The notes under the pieces were generated by a model. It was not told the origin of the DNA, did no database searches, and saw only the letters and a program-made list of their open reading frames with translations. Shown in pieces: positions 1 to 10,401 of a stretch of 51,012 nucleotides of DNA. Position 1 is the first letter of the stretch. Each line of letters opens with the position of its first letter. Source of the stretch: Byssovorax sp. (GTDB taxonomy: Bacteria; Myxococcota_A; Polyangia; Polyangiales; Polyangiaceae); NCBI GenBank assembly GCA_025362495.1, contig JANYGI010000129.1, positions 1 through 51,012 on the forward strand, read 5' to 3'. Made by a program: the position numbers and the translations under genes.

Positions 1-6
1 TGAGGC

Positions 7-1449
7 TCAACGCGGCAGATCCGATCTCCCCATCAGATAGGCATCCACGGCCCGCGCCGCCTGGCGGCCTTCGCGGATCGCCCACACCACGAGCGACTGC
101 CCTCGTCGCATGTCGCCGGCGGCGAACACCTTCTCGTTCGAGGTCCGATACCCTAGCGTATCAGCCTTCACATTGCCTCTTCCATCGAGCGTCACGCCGA
201 GCTGCTCCAGCATTCCTGTCTTGACCGGGTGCAGATAGCCCATCGCGAGCAGGACGAGATCGGCGGGCACCTCGAGCTCCGATCCCGCGACCTCTTCGGT
301 CCGCCACGCGCCGCTCTCATCCTTCTTCCAGTCCAGCCTGACGGCGCGGAGCACGCTCACCCGCCCATCGACGCCGCCGAAGCTCCTTGTCGCGACGGCG
401 AAATCGCGCTCGCAGCCCTCCTCGTGGGAGCTGGAAGTCCTGAGCTTCATCGGCCAGTTGGGCCAGGTGAGTGCCTTGTTCTCGTGGTCGGGCGGCTGCG
501 GCATCAGCTCGAAGTTGGTGACTGATTTCGCGCCTTGCCGGATCGCCGTCCCGATGCAGTCCGAGCCGGTGTCGCCGCCGCCGAGCACGACGACGTGCTT
601 GCCGGCGGCGCTGATCTCGGCGTCGGTCACCGCATCTCCGGCGACTCGATGGTTCTGCTGCGGCAGATAGCTCATGGCCAGGTGAATGCCACTCAGCTCG
701 CGGCCGGGGACGTCGAGCTCGCGCGGGTGCTCGGCGCCGCCCGAGAGCACCACCGCGTCGAACTCCTCCAGCAACCGACTCGCCGCGTGGTCCGGTCCAC
801 CGATGTGGACGCTGGTCCGAAACTCCACCCCTTCGCCGCGCATCTGCTCGACGCGACGATCGATGTGGCGCTTCTCCAGCTTGAAATCGGGGATCCCGTA
901 GCGGAGGAGGCCGCCTATCCGGTCGCTCTTCTCGAACAGGACGACGGCGTGGCCCGCCCGCGCGAGCTGCTGCGAGCAGGCCATTCCCGCCGGCCCCGAG
1001 CCCACCACGGCGACGCGCTTGCCGGTGCGGCGCGCGGGCGGCTGGGGCGCGATCCACCCTTCGTTCCACCCCTTGTCGACGATGGCGTGCTCGATCGACT
1101 TGATGCTCACCGGATCGCTGTTGATGTTGAGCGTACAGGCCGCCTCGCAGGGAGCGGGGCAGACCCGGCCGGTGAGCTCCGGGAAGTTGTTGGTCGAGTG
1201 CAGGACCTCGAGCGCGCTCTTCCACTGATCGCGGTAGACGAGATCGTTCCAGTCCGGGATGATGTTGTTGACGGGACACCCGCTCTGGCAGAACGGGATG
1301 CCGCAATCCATGCAGCGCGCGCCCTGCCGGCTGACGTCGGCGTCGGCCATCGGGAGCGAGAACTCCTTGTAGAGCTGGATCCGCTCCGCCACCGGCAGGT
1401 GACCGGGCTCTTCGCGCGTGAACTCCAGGAAGCCAGTGACTTTACCCAT
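7..1449 (-). CDS. gltD: Glutamate synthase (NADPH) small subunit
   Basis: 480 residues, normal for GltD. The enzyme supplies electrons from NADPH through FAD and 4Fe-4S clusters to the large subunit, which makes glutamate from glutamine and 2-oxoglutarate. The N-terminal ferredoxin-like region carries the cluster cysteines ([15 protein letters not shown], about residues 45-59, and a second set at [10 protein letters not shown]). It is followed by an FAD-binding Rossmann motif ([10 protein letters not shown]) and an NADPH-binding motif ([12 protein letters not shown]). The C-terminus has the FAD-closing signature [16 protein letters not shown]. The ATG at 1449 overlaps the 3' end of gltB by 8 bases (ATGGGTAA), indicating translational coupling. 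The stop is within 10 bases of the window edge, so what follows is not visible. Confidence 0.97.
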   Translation of the reverse strand: MGKVTGFLEFTREEPGHLPVAERIQLYKEFSLPMADADVSRQGARCMDCGIPFCQSGCPVNNIIPDWNDLVYRDQWKSALEVLHSTNNFPELTGRVCPAPCEAACTLNINSDPVSIKSIEHAIVDKGWNEGWIAPQPPARRTGKRVAVVGSGPAGMACSQQLARAGHAVVLFEKSDRIGGLLRYGIPDFKLEKRHIDRRVEQMRGEGVEFRTSVHIGGPDHAASRLLEEFDAVVLSGGAEHPRELDVPGRELSGIHLAMSYLPQQNHRVAGDAVTDAEISAAGKHVVVLGGGDTGSDCIGTAIRQGAKSVTNFELMPQPPDHENKALTWPNWPMKLRTSSSHEEGCERDFAVATRSFGGVDGRVSVLRAVRLDWKKDESGAWRTEEVAGSELEVPADLVLLAMGYLHPVKTGMLEQLGVTLDGRGNVKADTLGYRTSNEKVFAAGDMRRGQSLVVWAIREGRQAARAVDAYLMGRSDLPR

Positions 1450-4400
1450 GCTGCACCGCCATGATCTGCGTCGGCGAAGGCGTCATCGTCGCGGCGGCGG
1501 CCGCGCGGGCCTCCATCTCCCCGAGGGCCCGGCGGTACTCGTGAGGCATCACCTTGACGAAACGAGCCCGATACGAGGCGAAATCGTCGAGGATCGCCCG
1601 CGCGAGCGAGCTGCCCGTTGTGAAGAGGTGCTTCTCGATCAGGCTGCGCAGGAGCTCGGCGTCGGCGCGGCCGAGGTGCCGTATCGCCGCGGGTTGATCT
1701 TTCTCGGCCATCACCGATTCCAGAGCGACCATGGCCTTGTTGCAGCGGAGGCTGAAGTCACCCGTGGTGTCGAGCACGTAGGCGACTCCACCGCTCATGC
1801 CCGCCGCGAAGTTGCGGCCGGACTTCCCGAGCACCACCACCGTGCCTCCGGTCATGTACTCGCAGCCATGATCGCCGACGCCCTCGACCACGGCCGTCGC
1901 GCCCGAGTTGCGCACCGCGAAGCGCTCGCCGGCGACGCCGCGGAGGAAGACCTCGCCGCTGATCGCGCCGTAGAGCACGGTGTTGCCGACGATGATGTTC
2001 TCCTCCGGCACGATCGGGCACTCGCGCGGCGGATAGACGATGATCCGCCCGCCGGAGAGGCCTTTGCCCACATAGTCGTTGGCCTGGCCTTCGAGCTCGA
2101 GCGTCACCCCGCGTGCCAGGAACCCGCCGAAGCTCTGCCCCGCGGTCCCCTTGGCCTTGATCCGGATGCTGTCGTCCGGGAGCCCGGCGTGGCCGTAGCG
2201 CCGCGCCACCTCGCCCGACAGCATCGCTCCGACGGCGCGGTTGGTGTTGCGGAGCTGGACCTCGAACGTCACCGGGACCTGGTTGACGAGCGCCGGCTTG
2301 GCCTCGGCGATCAGGCGGTGATCGAGCGCGTTCGACAGCCCATGATCCTGGGTCTCCGACCAGCGGATCGCCACCTCCGGCCCGACGTCGGGGCGGTGAA
2401 GCAGCCGGGAGTAGTCGAGCCCCTTGGCCTTCCAGCGATCGATCCCCGTCGCCATGTCGAGCATGTCGGAGCGGCCGACGGCCTCGGCGAAGGTGCGGAA
2501 CCCCATGCTCGCCAGGTATTCACGGACCTCTTCGGCGACGAAGAAGAAGAAATTGATCACGTGCTCGGGCTGCCCGGCGAAGCGCGCCGTCAGCACCGGA
2601 TCCTGCGTGGCGATGCCGACAGGGCAGGTGTTGAGGTGGCACTTCCGCATCATGATGCAGCCCTCGACCACGAGTGGCGCCGTGGCGAATCCGACCTCGT
2701 CGGCGCCGAGCAGCGCAGCGACGATCACGTCGCGACCCGTCTTCATCTGCCCGTCGGCCTGGACGGCGATCCGACCGCGGAGCCGGTTCAGCACCAGCGT
2801 TTGCTGGGCCTCGGCGAGGCCGATTTCCCAGGGGCTGCCAGCGTACTTGATCGACGACAGGGGCGAAGCGCCGGTGCCGCCGTCGTGCCCCGAGATGGTG
2901 ACGTGATCGGCGTGGGCCTTGGCCACGCCCGCGGCGATGGTGCCGACCCCGATCTCCGAGACGAGCTTGACGCTGATGCTTGCCTTCGGATTCACATTCT
3001 TCAGATCGTGAATCAGCTGGGCGAGGTCTTCAATCGAGTAGATGTCGTGGTGCGGCGGAGGAGAGATGAGCCCCACGCCCGGCACCGCGTGGCGGATCCG
3101 CGCGATGTACTCCGAGACCTTGTGCCCCGGGAGCTGCCCGCCCTCGCCGGGCTTGGCGCCCTGAGCCATCTTGATCTGGAGCATGTCGGCGTTGACGAGG
3201 TACTCGGCCGTGACCCCGAATCGCCCCGCGGCGACCTGCTTTATCGCCGATCGCATCGAGTCGCCGTTCGAGAGCGGCAGGTAGCGCACCGGATCTTCGC
3301 CGCCCTCACCGGTGTTGGATTTGCCGCCGATCCGGTTCATCGCGACGGCGAGGGTGGAGTGGGCCTCGTGCGAGATCGATCCGAGCGACATCGCGCCGGT
3401 GGCGAAGCGCTTGACGATGGCGCTCGCCGGCTCGACCTCGTCGATCGGGATCGGGGCCTTCGAGTGCTTGATCACGAAGAGCCCGCGCAGCGTCATCAGC
3501 CGCTCGGTCTGATCGTTGATGAGCCGGGCGTACTCCTTGTAGGTGCTGAAGCTGTTGGTGCGCGTGGAGAGCTGGAGCTTCGATATCGAGTCCGGCGTCC
3601 ACATGTGCGCCTCGCCGCGGGTGCGCAGGGCGTAGTCGCCGCCGGGATCGAGCGCGTCGCGGTAGAGGGGCGCGTCGCCATAGGCCAGCTCGTGCAGCCG
3701 GGCCGCCTCGGCGGCGATCTCCATCAGCCCGACGCCCTCGACCACGCTGCCAGTCCCGGTGAAATACCGATCGACGAACGGCTTCGCCAGGCCGATCGCC
3801 TCGAAGATCTGAGCGCCGCAGTACGATTGATAGGTCGAGATGCCCATCTTGGACATGACCTTGAGTAGCCCCTTGGAGATGGCCTTGATGTAGCGCGCGC
3901 AGGCCTCCTTGTGGGGGACGCCGTGCGGGAGGAGATCACCCAGCTTGGCCAGCGTGGCAAAAGCCAGGTTCGGGTGGATGGCCTCGGCCCCGTAGCCCGC
4001 GAGCAGCGCGAAATGGTGCACCTCGCGCGCCGATCCGGTGTCGACGACGAGGCCAGTCCGGGTGCGGAGCCCGGCGCGGACCAGGTGCTGATGGACATCG
4101 CTCGTCGCCAGGAGCGCAGGGATCGCGATGTGGTCCTTGTCGATCTCGCGATCGCTGAGGATGATGATGTTGACGCCGCCGCGGCGCACCACGTCCTCGG
4201 CGTCGGCGCAGAGCTTGGCCAGCGCCGCCTCCATCCCGCTCGCGCCCCAGGCGGCCGGATAGCACATCGAGAACACGACCGAGTGGAAGTAGCCATGGGT
4301 GAGCTCGGCGGCGCGCCGGAGCTTCTCCATGTCCTCGAACGTCAGTATCGGCTGGCTGACCTCGAGCCGCATGTTCGGCCCGCTCTCGTCGAGCCCGAGG

Positions 4401-6061
4401 ATGTTGGGGCGAGGCCCGATGAACGAGACCAGCGACATCACCGTCTCTTCGCGGATCGGATCGATCGGCGGGTTCGTCACCTGGGCGAAGAGCTGGCGAA
4501 AGTACGCATAGAGCGGCCTCGGCCGGCTCGACAGGACCGCGAGCGGCGTATCGTCGCCCATCGAGCCAATCGCCTCTTGCCCGGTGGCGGCCATCGGCGC
4601 CATCACCAGCTTCAGGTCTTCCTGCGTGTAGCCAAAGGCCTGCTGTCGGTCGAGCACCTTGTCGCTGTCGGGCTCTGGCACGTAGTCCGGCATCGGGATG
4701 TCTTCGAGGCGGAGCTGGGTCTTGTCGAGCCACTTCTGGTAAGGCCGGTGCCTGGCCAGCTTGCTCTTGAGCTCCGGGTCCCCGATGATCCGCCCCTCGA
4801 CCAGATCAACGAGCAGCATTTTCCCGGGCTGCAGGCGCCATTTCTTGATGATCTTGCGCTCGGGGATGTCGAGCACGCCGGCCTCGGAGGCCAGGATCAC
4901 GTGATCATCGTCGGTGATGATGTAGCGCGCCGGGCGGAGGCCGTTGCGATCGAGCGTGGCGCCGATCTGCCGTCCATCGGTGAAGGCCATCGCCGCGGGG
5001 CCGTCCCACGGCTCCATCAGGGCCGCGTGGTACTCGTAGAAGGCGCGGCGTTTGTCATCCATGAGCGGGTTGTCGGCCCAGGCCTCGGGGATCATCAGCA
5101 TCATCGCGTGAGCCAGCGAGTAGCCGCCGAAATAGAGCAGCTCGAGCGCGTTGTCGAACGAGGCCGAGTCCGACTGGCCGTCGTAGATCAGCGGCCAGAT
5201 CTTGTAGAGGCCCTCGCCGAGGAGCTTGGAGGCGATGTTCTGCTGGCGGGCGCGGATCCAGTTGACGTTGCCGCGGAGGGTGTTGATCTCGCCGTTGTGG
5301 GCGATGAGGCGGAACGGGTGCGCCAGATCCCAGGTGGGGAAGGTGTTGGTCGAGAAGCGCTGGTGCACGAGGGCCAGCGCCGACGTCAGCGTGGGATCCT
5401 GGAGATCGAGATAGAACTCGCCGACCTGATGCGCCAGGAGCATGCCTTTGTAAACGATGGTCTGGGCCGAGAACGAGGGCACGTAGAGCTCGTTCGCGCG
5501 CGTGAGACCGAGGGCGCGGATGGCGTGACCGGAGCGCTTGCGGATGACGTAGAGCTTGCGCTCGAAGGCGTCGACGTCGGGCGTCGACAGGCCACGTCCG
5601 ACGAAGACCTGGCGAATCATGGGCTCGCTCGCCTTCGGCCCCTCGCCGAGTCCGCGGTTGTCGACGGGGACGTCGCGCCAGCCGAGCATCTCTTGCCCTT
5701 CGGCGAGGACGGCGCGCTCGATCTCGTGCTCGCAGGCCGCCCGCGCGCCCGGATCGCGCGGGAGGAACACCATCCCCACGCCGTACTCGCCGACCTCGGG
5801 CAGCGCGATGCCAAGGCTCGCGCACTCGCGAACGAAGAACGCGTGCGGGATCTGGAGGAGTACGCCAGCGCCGTCGCCCTGGAGCGGATCGGCGCCCGTC
5901 GCCCCGCGGTGGGTGAGGTTCGTCAGGATCTGCAGGCCCTGCGTGACGATCTCGCGGCTCTTTTGCCCCTTGATGTGGGCGATGAAGCCGAGGCCGCAAG
6001 CGTCATGCTCGTGGCGCGGATCGTAGAGGCCCTGAGCGGGCGGGGGCGCGGTGTGCTTCAC
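1442..6061 (-). CDS. gltB: Glutamate synthase large subunit
   Basis: 1539 residues, the usual size. Starts with GTG at 6061. A short propeptide precedes the catalytic Cys22 ([13 protein letters not shown]) of the class II glutamine amidotransferase domain, so processing to an N-terminal cysteine is expected. The central FMN domain contains [14 protein letters not shown] and [15 protein letters not shown]. The 3Fe-4S cysteines lie in [15 protein letters not shown] near residue 1140. The C-terminal GXGXG beta-helix domain is present ([30 protein letters not shown]). The protein hydrolyses glutamine and transfers ammonia to 2-oxoglutarate in the cytoplasm, together with GltD encoded directly downstream. 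A sigma-70-like promoter sits 53-81 bases upstream of the start, and a sigma-54 promoter lies further up, before the small gene at 6191-6445. Confidence 0.97.
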   Translation of the reverse strand: MKHTAPPPAQGLYDPRHEHDACGLGFIAHIKGQKSREIVTQGLQILTNLTHRGATGADPLQGDGAGVLLQIPHAFFVRECASLGIALPEVGEYGVGMVFLPRDPGARAACEHEIERAVLAEGQEMLGWRDVPVDNRGLGEGPKASEPMIRQVFVGRGLSTPDVDAFERKLYVIRKRSGHAIRALGLTRANELYVPSFSAQTIVYKGMLLAHQVGEFYLDLQDPTLTSALALVHQRFSTNTFPTWDLAHPFRLIAHNGEINTLRGNVNWIRARQQNIASKLLGEGLYKIWPLIYDGQSDSASFDNALELLYFGGYSLAHAMMLMIPEAWADNPLMDDKRRAFYEYHAALMEPWDGPAAMAFTDGRQIGATLDRNGLRPARYIITDDDHVILASEAGVLDIPERKIIKKWRLQPGKMLLVDLVEGRIIGDPELKSKLARHRPYQKWLDKTQLRLEDIPMPDYVPEPDSDKVLDRQQAFGYTQEDLKLVMAPMAATGQEAIGSMGDDTPLAVLSSRPRPLYAYFRQLFAQVTNPPIDPIREETVMSLVSFIGPRPNILGLDESGPNMRLEVSQPILTFEDMEKLRRAAELTHGYFHSVVFSMCYPAAWGASGMEAALAKLCADAEDVVRRGGVNIIILSDREIDKDHIAIPALLATSDVHQHLVRAGLRTRTGLVVDTGSAREVHHFALLAGYGAEAIHPNLAFATLAKLGDLLPHGVPHKEACARYIKAISKGLLKVMSKMGISTYQSYCGAQIFEAIGLAKPFVDRYFTGTGSVVEGVGLMEIAAEAARLHELAYGDAPLYRDALDPGGDYALRTRGEAHMWTPDSISKLQLSTRTNSFSTYKEYARLINDQTERLMTLRGLFVIKHSKAPIPIDEVEPASAIVKRFATGAMSLGSISHEAHSTLAVAMNRIGGKSNTGEGGEDPVRYLPLSNGDSMRSAIKQVAAGRFGVTAEYLVNADMLQIKMAQGAKPGEGGQLPGHKVSEYIARIRHAVPGVGLISPPPHHDIYSIEDLAQLIHDLKNVNPKASISVKLVSEIGVGTIAAGVAKAHADHVTISGHDGGTGASPLSSIKYAGSPWEIGLAEAQQTLVLNRLRGRIAVQADGQMKTGRDVIVAALLGADEVGFATAPLVVEGCIMMRKCHLNTCPVGIATQDPVLTARFAGQPEHVINFFFFVAEEVREYLASMGFRTFAEAVGRSDMLDMATGIDRWKAKGLDYSRLLHRPDVGPEVAIRWSETQDHGLSNALDHRLIAEAKPALVNQVPVTFEVQLRNTNRAVGAMLSGEVARRYGHAGLPDDSIRIKAKGTAGQSFGGFLARGVTLELEGQANDYVGKGLSGGRIIVYPPRECPIVPEENIIVGNTVLYGAISGEVFLRGVAGERFAVRNSGATAVVEGVGDHGCEYMTGGTVVVLGKSGRNFAAGMSGGVAYVLDTTGDFSLRCNKAMVALESVMAEKDQPAAIRHLGRADAELLRSLIEKHLFTTGSSLARAILDDFASYRARFVKVMPHEYRRALGEMEARAAAAATMTPSPTQIMAVQHG

Positions 6062-6113
6062 GGTCGGTCGTACCTCGCGCCAGCCCGGCAGAGAAGCCTG
6101 GCTGACGCGCCGT

Positions 6114-6142
6114 GTTATACGGCGATCCGAGGGATTTGTACA
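6114..6142 (-). promoter_or_regulatory. Candidate sigma-70-type promoter of gltBD
   Basis: On the minus strand a -35 TGTACA (6142-6137) and a -10 TATAAC (6119-6114) are separated by exactly 17 bases. The -10 matches 5/6 and the -35 4/6 of the E. coli consensus. Transcription would begin near 6107, giving a leader of about 45 bases to the gltB GTG. It is the only AT-rich hexamer pair in this gap. Prediction by eye only. Confidence 0.45.
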
Positions 6143-6190
6143 CCCCGGAGCGAGGTCCGATGCCGCGAGCCGCGCGGTCGTGCCGGCGCG

Positions 6191-6445
6191 CTATTTCTTC
6201 CGCATCACCATCGCGGCGATGAAGCCGATGATCGCGACGATCCCGACGACCGCGAAGATGCCGACGCCGACGCCCGCCTCGAAGATGCCTTTGACCACCT
6301 GGCACCCGTCGAGGAGCAGCAGGCTTCCCGCGATGAGCAGCAGGGGCGGGCCGTAGGCCTCCAGCCAGGTCTTTGGCATCGTACCGTCGAGGTTGGCTTC
6401 CCGGCGGGCGCGCATAATCGAGGTCGGCTTGACGTAGATATCCAT
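6191..6445 (-). CDS. Small two-helix membrane protein, unknown function
   Basis: 84 residues, not recognised. A charged N-terminal 30 residues is followed by two hydrophobic segments, about residues 33-46 (PPLLLIAGSLLLLD) and 55-80 (EAGVGVGIFAVVGIVAIIGF), and a basic end (MRKK). It is probably an inner-membrane protein with a cytoplasmic C-terminus. The start is well supported: GAGGAG lies 7 bases before the ATG at 6445. It is upstream of gltB on the same strand, 129 bases away, and is preceded by a sigma-54 promoter at 6537-6551. This suggests nitrogen- or stress-responsive expression, possibly with read-through into gltBD. The function is unknown. Confidence 0.75.
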   Translation of the reverse strand: MDIYVKPTSIMRARREANLDGTMPKTWLEAYGPPLLLIAGSLLLLDGCQVVKGIFEAGVGVGIFAVVGIVAIIGFIAAMVMRKK

Positions 6446-6473
6446 GTCGCGGCTCCTCGGGCATCAGATGTTC

Positions 6474-6492
6474 ACTCGGGATTGTTCCGAGT
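6474..6492. promoter_or_regulatory. Short inverted repeat in the leader of the small membrane gene
   Basis: ACTCGG (6474-6479) and CCGAGT (6487-6492) are perfect 6-base arms around GATTGTT. The repeat lies between the predicted sigma-54 start point (about 6526) and the ATG at 6445, so it would form a small hairpin in the 5' leader or act as an operator. It is short and could be chance. Confidence 0.3.
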
Positions 6493-6536
6493 CGGACCAC
6501 CGCGGCGGGCTGTCCTGTTCCTGGCCGAAGCGATGA

Positions 6537-6551
6537 GCAACACATGTGCCA
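6537..6551 (-). promoter_or_regulatory. Sigma-54 (RpoN) -24/-12 promoter
   Basis: The minus strand reads TGGCACATGTGTTGCT from 6551 downward. This is TGGCAC, five bases, TTGC, with the invariant GG and GC at the correct 12-base phase of the consensus TGGCACG-N4-TTGCW. Transcription would start near 6526, about 80 bases before the ATG of the small membrane protein at 6445. The strictness of the match and its position in a non-coding gap make it convincing. Confidence 0.7.
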
Positions 6552-6560
6552 TGGCAATCT

Positions 6561-6582
6561 CGCGAAATGAGGCCGATTCGCG
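6561..6582. promoter_or_regulatory. Inverted repeat upstream of the sigma-54 promoter
   Basis: CGCGAA (6561-6566) and TTCGCG (6577-6582) are perfect arms around 10 bases, starting 10 bases upstream of the -24 element. It could bind an activator or a repressor. Enhancer sites for sigma-54 activators usually lie further upstream, so the role is uncertain. Confidence 0.3.
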
Positions 6583-6669
6583 GGATATCGAGCGATGACC
6601 GCGCGGCGGGGGCGAGCCGGATCGCCCCAGGTGTGGCGCCTCGCCGCGGTGGCTCAGCCGAGCGCTTCG

Positions 6670-9030
6670 TCATTCACCGCAGGTGATGAACAGCGTGGAG
6701 TTGTTGCCAGCCATGGTATCTCCGGCGAACCGGAGTATTCGCTTCTCGTTCAGGGGACAGTCCTTGACGATGTCGGGGTTCTCGGAGGGAGTCTGCGACG
6801 GATCGACGTAGCACCAGCCGTTGGCGTTGGTGCCATCGTCCTTGCCGCCGACGATCACCGGGATCTGGCTCGCATCGCCGACGCACGCGGCGAGCTCTTG
6901 CGGCGTGCTGTTCTCCGGATCTCCGGCCTGGACCAGCTCGCAATAGCAGCCCCAGCCTTCGCTCGCGGCCATGGAAGAGGCCTCGATCTGGGCGAGGAAA
7001 GCCTGGTTCGAGACCTGCACGTCGCGCCGCGCGCGGTTCGCATCGCAGGCGCAGACCGGGCCCGCCTTGCGCGCCTCGATGATCGAGCACGCGACCTGCC
7101 CGCTGGCGTCCGCGGTCAGCGTGCGGGGGAGACACTCGCCATCGGGCGTCCAGCTGAGCCGATCGAGGATCCCGCGGAGAGCCTGGCGATAGCCATAGTC
7201 CTCGCGCGTCGCGTCGTTGAGCTGCACTGGACAGATCGAGGCGACGAGGCCCTGGCTGCCGATGGACTTCAGCGTCGCCAGCTCGCGCGAGCCGGGATAG
7301 GCCTTGGCGCGGAGCTGCGTCGTCGGCGTCGTCGTATCGCAGAGCGGATCATCGCTTCCAGCGTTGCAATCGCAGCCGTTCGCGCCGGGCGCCGAGCAGT
7401 CGCGGGGCGCGGGGAGGTCGAAGATGCAGGCGTACTGGAGATCGTCTCCGGCGGTCGTCCGATCGTGCCCGTTGATGGGATCGGCGCCGGGCGCGGACGT
7501 CGGACCGGGGATGCCAGGACGCGCCGTCACCGACTCGATCATGTGTGGATCCGCCGGTGAAGCGTGCTTTGCCGGATCACCGAGGATCCTGTCCCAGGTG
7601 GTCTTGCCGTTCGCGTCCACGGCCATCAGCTCTTCGCTGTTGCGGGATCCCTTCGTCGCATCCGCGGGATCGCGGGCGATATCCTGCCAGGGGACGCCGA
7701 CGATGCCCGAGAGAAAGACCAGACCCTTGTCGCGAAGGGTGGTGTTGGTGTCGGTCGGGTCGAGATCGCTGAAGATGGGGTTCGGCACCAGATCGCCTTG
7801 CCGGTCGGGGACGGTCGGCTCGCGGAGCGCGTTCGTGTAACGATCGATCGGGTGGAGAAAGTCGATGCCGAAGCGGCGCTTCTGGTCGAAGCAACGGAGG
7901 TTGATGGGATCCTCGGCGTCCGTGAGCGTCGGCGAGGCCGCGCAGGCGTCGTCGACAGGGCAGCTCGGGGCCGCCTGCCCGCACGACTTGCAGCACGGAT
8001 CGTCGGGGTTCGACGCGCACTCCTGGCGAGCCCGCGGGAGGTGGAAGGCCTGACCGGGGTTGGTCGGCGACTGCTGCTGCGCGGCGAAGTAGAACTGCCC
8101 CGACTCCTTGATCGAGCAGTCGTTCGAGTCGGTCAGCATCAGGATCGCCAGGAGCGAATCGGGCCGGAGGAAATCGGCGCGCTGCTTCAGGAGCGCGGTG
8201 TCCGTGCCCAGGGGCGTGGCCTTGCCACCCTGCACGGAGATCGTCTGGTAGGGTTCGGGATCGACGAGGAATCGATACCAGCTCTCGAGCTGCGACGAGA
8301 AGCCACACCCGACCTGCCCGACGCCGACGACGAGATCCTTCAGGCTCGGGAGCAGGCCAGGCGTCACCGTCGTCGCGACGCCGGTGGGGCTCACCGCGAC
8401 GGATCCCGCCTGCCCCTCGCCCGGGGGAGAGAGCCTCTGCGCCGGATCCCAGGCGAGGAATCCCTTGCCGCCGTAGGTCGGGAGGGCCGCCCCGCCGCAG
8501 GCGGCGGATCGGGTGACGAGGTGACCTGCGTCGTTGTTGGAGGGGTTCGGCGCCCCGGGGCACGACTGCGTATCTGCGGTGACGGAGCACGTGTCGGCGC
8601 CGTGGCCACCCAGGCTCGACGTGACGATACCAACATGGATGTCGGTGATCGGCGTGCTGGCGCGCCGCGTGCCGGGAGGGCAGGTCGACAGCGCGTCGCT
8701 CGGCTGGATCGCCGCAGGGACGCCGGTGGAGTCGAGGCATCGGGGGTTCAGCAGCGAGCCGATGAGATCCGGCACCGCGAACGCGAGGATCATCTGCTTG
8801 TCGGCCATCGATCGGGAGTTGTCGATCATCAGCACGAGATCGATCTTGTCGACGCTCCTCGCGGTGATGAACGGCTCCAGACCCGGGTGCGCGGGCGGCA
8901 CGGGATCGACAGGCGCGGTCGCCACGCTCCCGCAGCCGGCGATCGCGCCTCCGCCGAGGACGATGCCTGTGGCCACCGTGAGGTGGAGAGCGCGCACGAG
9001 CCTGCGCGCGGGTCGAAACAGTCGATTCAT
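6670..9030 (-). CDS. VWA-domain lipoprotein, cysteine-rich
   Basis: 786 residues from the ATG at 9030. This start was chosen because it gives a textbook lipoprotein signal (MNRLFRPARRLVRALHL, hydrophobic core, lipobox IAGC); an in-frame ATG at 9153 would bury that signal. The mature protein begins with a von Willebrand A fold bearing the MIDAS motif DNSRS (in LVLMIDNSRSMADKQ) and a later metal-site segment LTDSNDCS. Many cysteines in the remainder suggest disulfides in the envelope or outside the cell. Such VWA lipoproteins are common in myxobacteria and are usually of unknown function; adhesion or binding of a partner is the family-level guess. It is transcribed in the same direction as the small gene downstream, 224 bases away. 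Confidence 0.85.
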   Translation of the reverse strand: MNRLFRPARRLVRALHLTVATGIVLGGGAIAGCGSVATAPVDPVPPAHPGLEPFITARSVDKIDLVLMIDNSRSMADKQMILAFAVPDLIGSLLNPRCLDSTGVPAAIQPSDALSTCPPGTRRASTPITDIHVGIVTSSLGGHGADTCSVTADTQSCPGAPNPSNNDAGHLVTRSAACGGAALPTYGGKGFLAWDPAQRLSPPGEGQAGSVAVSPTGVATTVTPGLLPSLKDLVVGVGQVGCGFSSQLESWYRFLVDPEPYQTISVQGGKATPLGTDTALLKQRADFLRPDSLLAILMLTDSNDCSIKESGQFYFAAQQQSPTNPGQAFHLPRARQECASNPDDPCCKSCGQAAPSCPVDDACAASPTLTDAEDPINLRCFDQKRRFGIDFLHPIDRYTNALREPTVPDRQGDLVPNPIFSDLDPTDTNTTLRDKGLVFLSGIVGVPWQDIARDPADATKGSRNSEELMAVDANGKTTWDRILGDPAKHASPADPHMIESVTARPGIPGPTSAPGADPINGHDRTTAGDDLQYACIFDLPAPRDCSAPGANGCDCNAGSDDPLCDTTTPTTQLRAKAYPGSRELATLKSIGSQGLVASICPVQLNDATREDYGYRQALRGILDRLSWTPDGECLPRTLTADASGQVACSIIEARKAGPVCACDANRARRDVQVSNQAFLAQIEASSMAASEGWGCYCELVQAGDPENSTPQELAACVGDASQIPVIVGGKDDGTNANGWCYVDPSQTPSENPDIVKDCPLNEKRILRFAGDTMAGNNSTLFITCGE

Positions 9031-9186
9031 GAGGGTTGTCCGCCTTCCGTCCGCCAGCTCGCAAGCGGCGTGCCCCGTTGGTTCAGCGGAAAATTCCGAG
9101 GAACACGGGGAGGCTGGACAACTCGGTTGACGTTCCGGGGCGGGGATAGCCACCCGCCGGAGGACGGCGCCTCCGGCGCGAGCTGG

Positions 9187-9453
9187 TCAGTTGAGCGTCT
9201 TCGGATCGGGCGGCGCCATCTCTTCTTCTTCGCCCGTGGTCTCTTCTCCGCCGTCGGCGATCGCGCGGGCGCGCTCGGCGTTCTTCGCGTACTCGGCCCT
9301 TCGCTTCCCGTCCGTTTCGCCCTTCACGGCGCGCTCCCACAGGTGCGCGGCCTCGCGCCAGTGGCGCTCGCGAGTGCCGTCATCGCCCGCGTCGCGGGCC
9401 TTCTGCTCGGCCGCCTGGGCCTTCACGATGTGGGGATTTCGCCCGAAGCTCAT
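9187..9453 (-). CDS. Small charged helical protein, unknown function
   Basis: 88 residues from the ATG at 9453 (MSFGRNPHIVKAQAAEQKA); an upstream in-frame start at 9504 adds an unconvincing Arg-rich leader. The protein is Ala/Glu/Arg-rich and predicted helical, with an acidic tail (EETTGEEEEM). GAGG lies about 11 bases before the chosen ATG. No domain is recognised. It stands alone between a lipoprotein gene and the DUF2382 pair on the same strand. Confidence 0.7.
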   Translation of the reverse strand: MSFGRNPHIVKAQAAEQKARDAGDDGTRERHWREAAHLWERAVKGETDGKRRAEYAKNAERARAIADGGEETTGEEEEMAPPDPKTLN

Positions 9454-9566
9454 GTCTATCTCGACCTCGGCGCCGGGTGTAGCACGTCGGGCGCGCGCGC
9501 TCACGCGTCGCTCGTTCGTCGCCGGTGGAGCGCGAGGCGCGAGGTGAGGGCGCCTGTCGAGCTCGC

Positions 9567-10382
9567 TCAGCGGCGGCCGCCCGTGCCCGTCTTGGGGAGC
9601 GGCTCGACCTCGACGTCCTGGCGCCGGACGGTCCCTTCGATCGTCTCGTCGCGCTCCTCCACCGTCTTGCCGATGATCACCTCCTCGACCACGCGGGCCT
9701 GCTTGGCCACGACCGGCTCTTCCGCCGTCTGGGTCACCTCGAGCGTGACCTCTTCAAACGCATCTGCCGCGCTCGCCGGCCGATCCACCGCGCGCCGCTC
9801 GACCTCGACGTGCTCTTCGCGCAGGCGGATCACCTCTTCCACCGGCATCTCTTCCACGTGGCTGTGGACGCGTACCCCTCCTCGCTCCACGGTCCGCTTG
9901 CCGACCTCGAGCTCTTCCTGGATCACCGGGATGGTGGTCTCGCTGGTGACAGGGATCGACCGTGACGCCGGCGCGGCGGGGATGCTCCGCGCCTCGGGGG
10001 CTCCGACCGCTCCTGTCGTCGCCGCTGCGGCCGTCGCCTGCTCGCGGGTCCGGCTCCGTCCGCTGATGTCGATCGCGCCGTACTGGTTCATCAGCGCGGC
10101 CGCGCGATCCGCCATCGGATCGTCGACGTCGGCGATCAGCAGCGTATCGCCCTCGTTCATCGCGTCGGCGTACGAGGCGCCGAGCTCGCGCTCCCGCGCT
10201 TCTCCGGTGAAGCCGAAGAACGCGGCCACTCGATCGGTCCAGCGCTGGCCCCCTCGCTCGCGCGCGTCGGCCCGCGCGAGGGCGTGCACATGGCGCTTCG
10301 GCACACCGATCCGCTCCAGATCCCGGATCACGCTGTCGATGCTCGTCTTCTCGTCGAACAGCCCTACCACTGACTTCGCCAT
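9567..10382 (-). CDS. YsnF/AvaK-type DUF2382 stress protein with general-stress N-terminal domain
   Basis: 271 residues. Residues 1-95 resemble the general stress protein 17M fold (KSVVGLFDEKTSIDSVIRDL, then GDTLLIADVDD). After an Ala/Thr linker, residues 130-260 form a DUF2382 (YsnF/AvaK) domain made of alternating charged strands (IPVIQEELEVGKRTVERGGV, HVEVERRAVDRP, EEVIIGKTVEERDETI). Proteins of this class are associated with desiccation, heat and oxidative stress; the molecular role is unknown. The ATG at 10382 is preceded by a strong GGAGGAGG. It lies 19 bases downstream of a second DUF2382 gene on the same strand, so the two are probably co-transcribed. Confidence 0.9.
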   Translation of the reverse strand: MAKSVVGLFDEKTSIDSVIRDLERIGVPKRHVHALARADARERGGQRWTDRVAAFFGFTGEARERELGASYADAMNEGDTLLIADVDDPMADRAAALMNQYGAIDISGRSRTREQATAAAATTGAVGAPEARSIPAAPASRSIPVTSETTIPVIQEELEVGKRTVERGGVRVHSHVEEMPVEEVIRLREEHVEVERRAVDRPASAADAFEEVTLEVTQTAEEPVVAKQARVVEEVIIGKTVEERDETIEGTVRRQDVEVEPLPKTGTGGRR

Positions 10383-10401
10383 GGTATCCTGACCTCCTCC
10401 G

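Noticed and set aside
4675-4690. TGGCACG sequence inside gltB as a sigma-54 promoter
   Set aside because: The -12 element is not TTGC at the required distance and it lies within coding sequence.
1418-6598. Long plus-strand open frames (816 and 895 codons) across the glutamate synthase genes
   Set aside because: They lie antisense to gltD and gltB, are rich in Arg, Ala, Val and His as expected of GC-rich shadow frames, and have no family resemblance.
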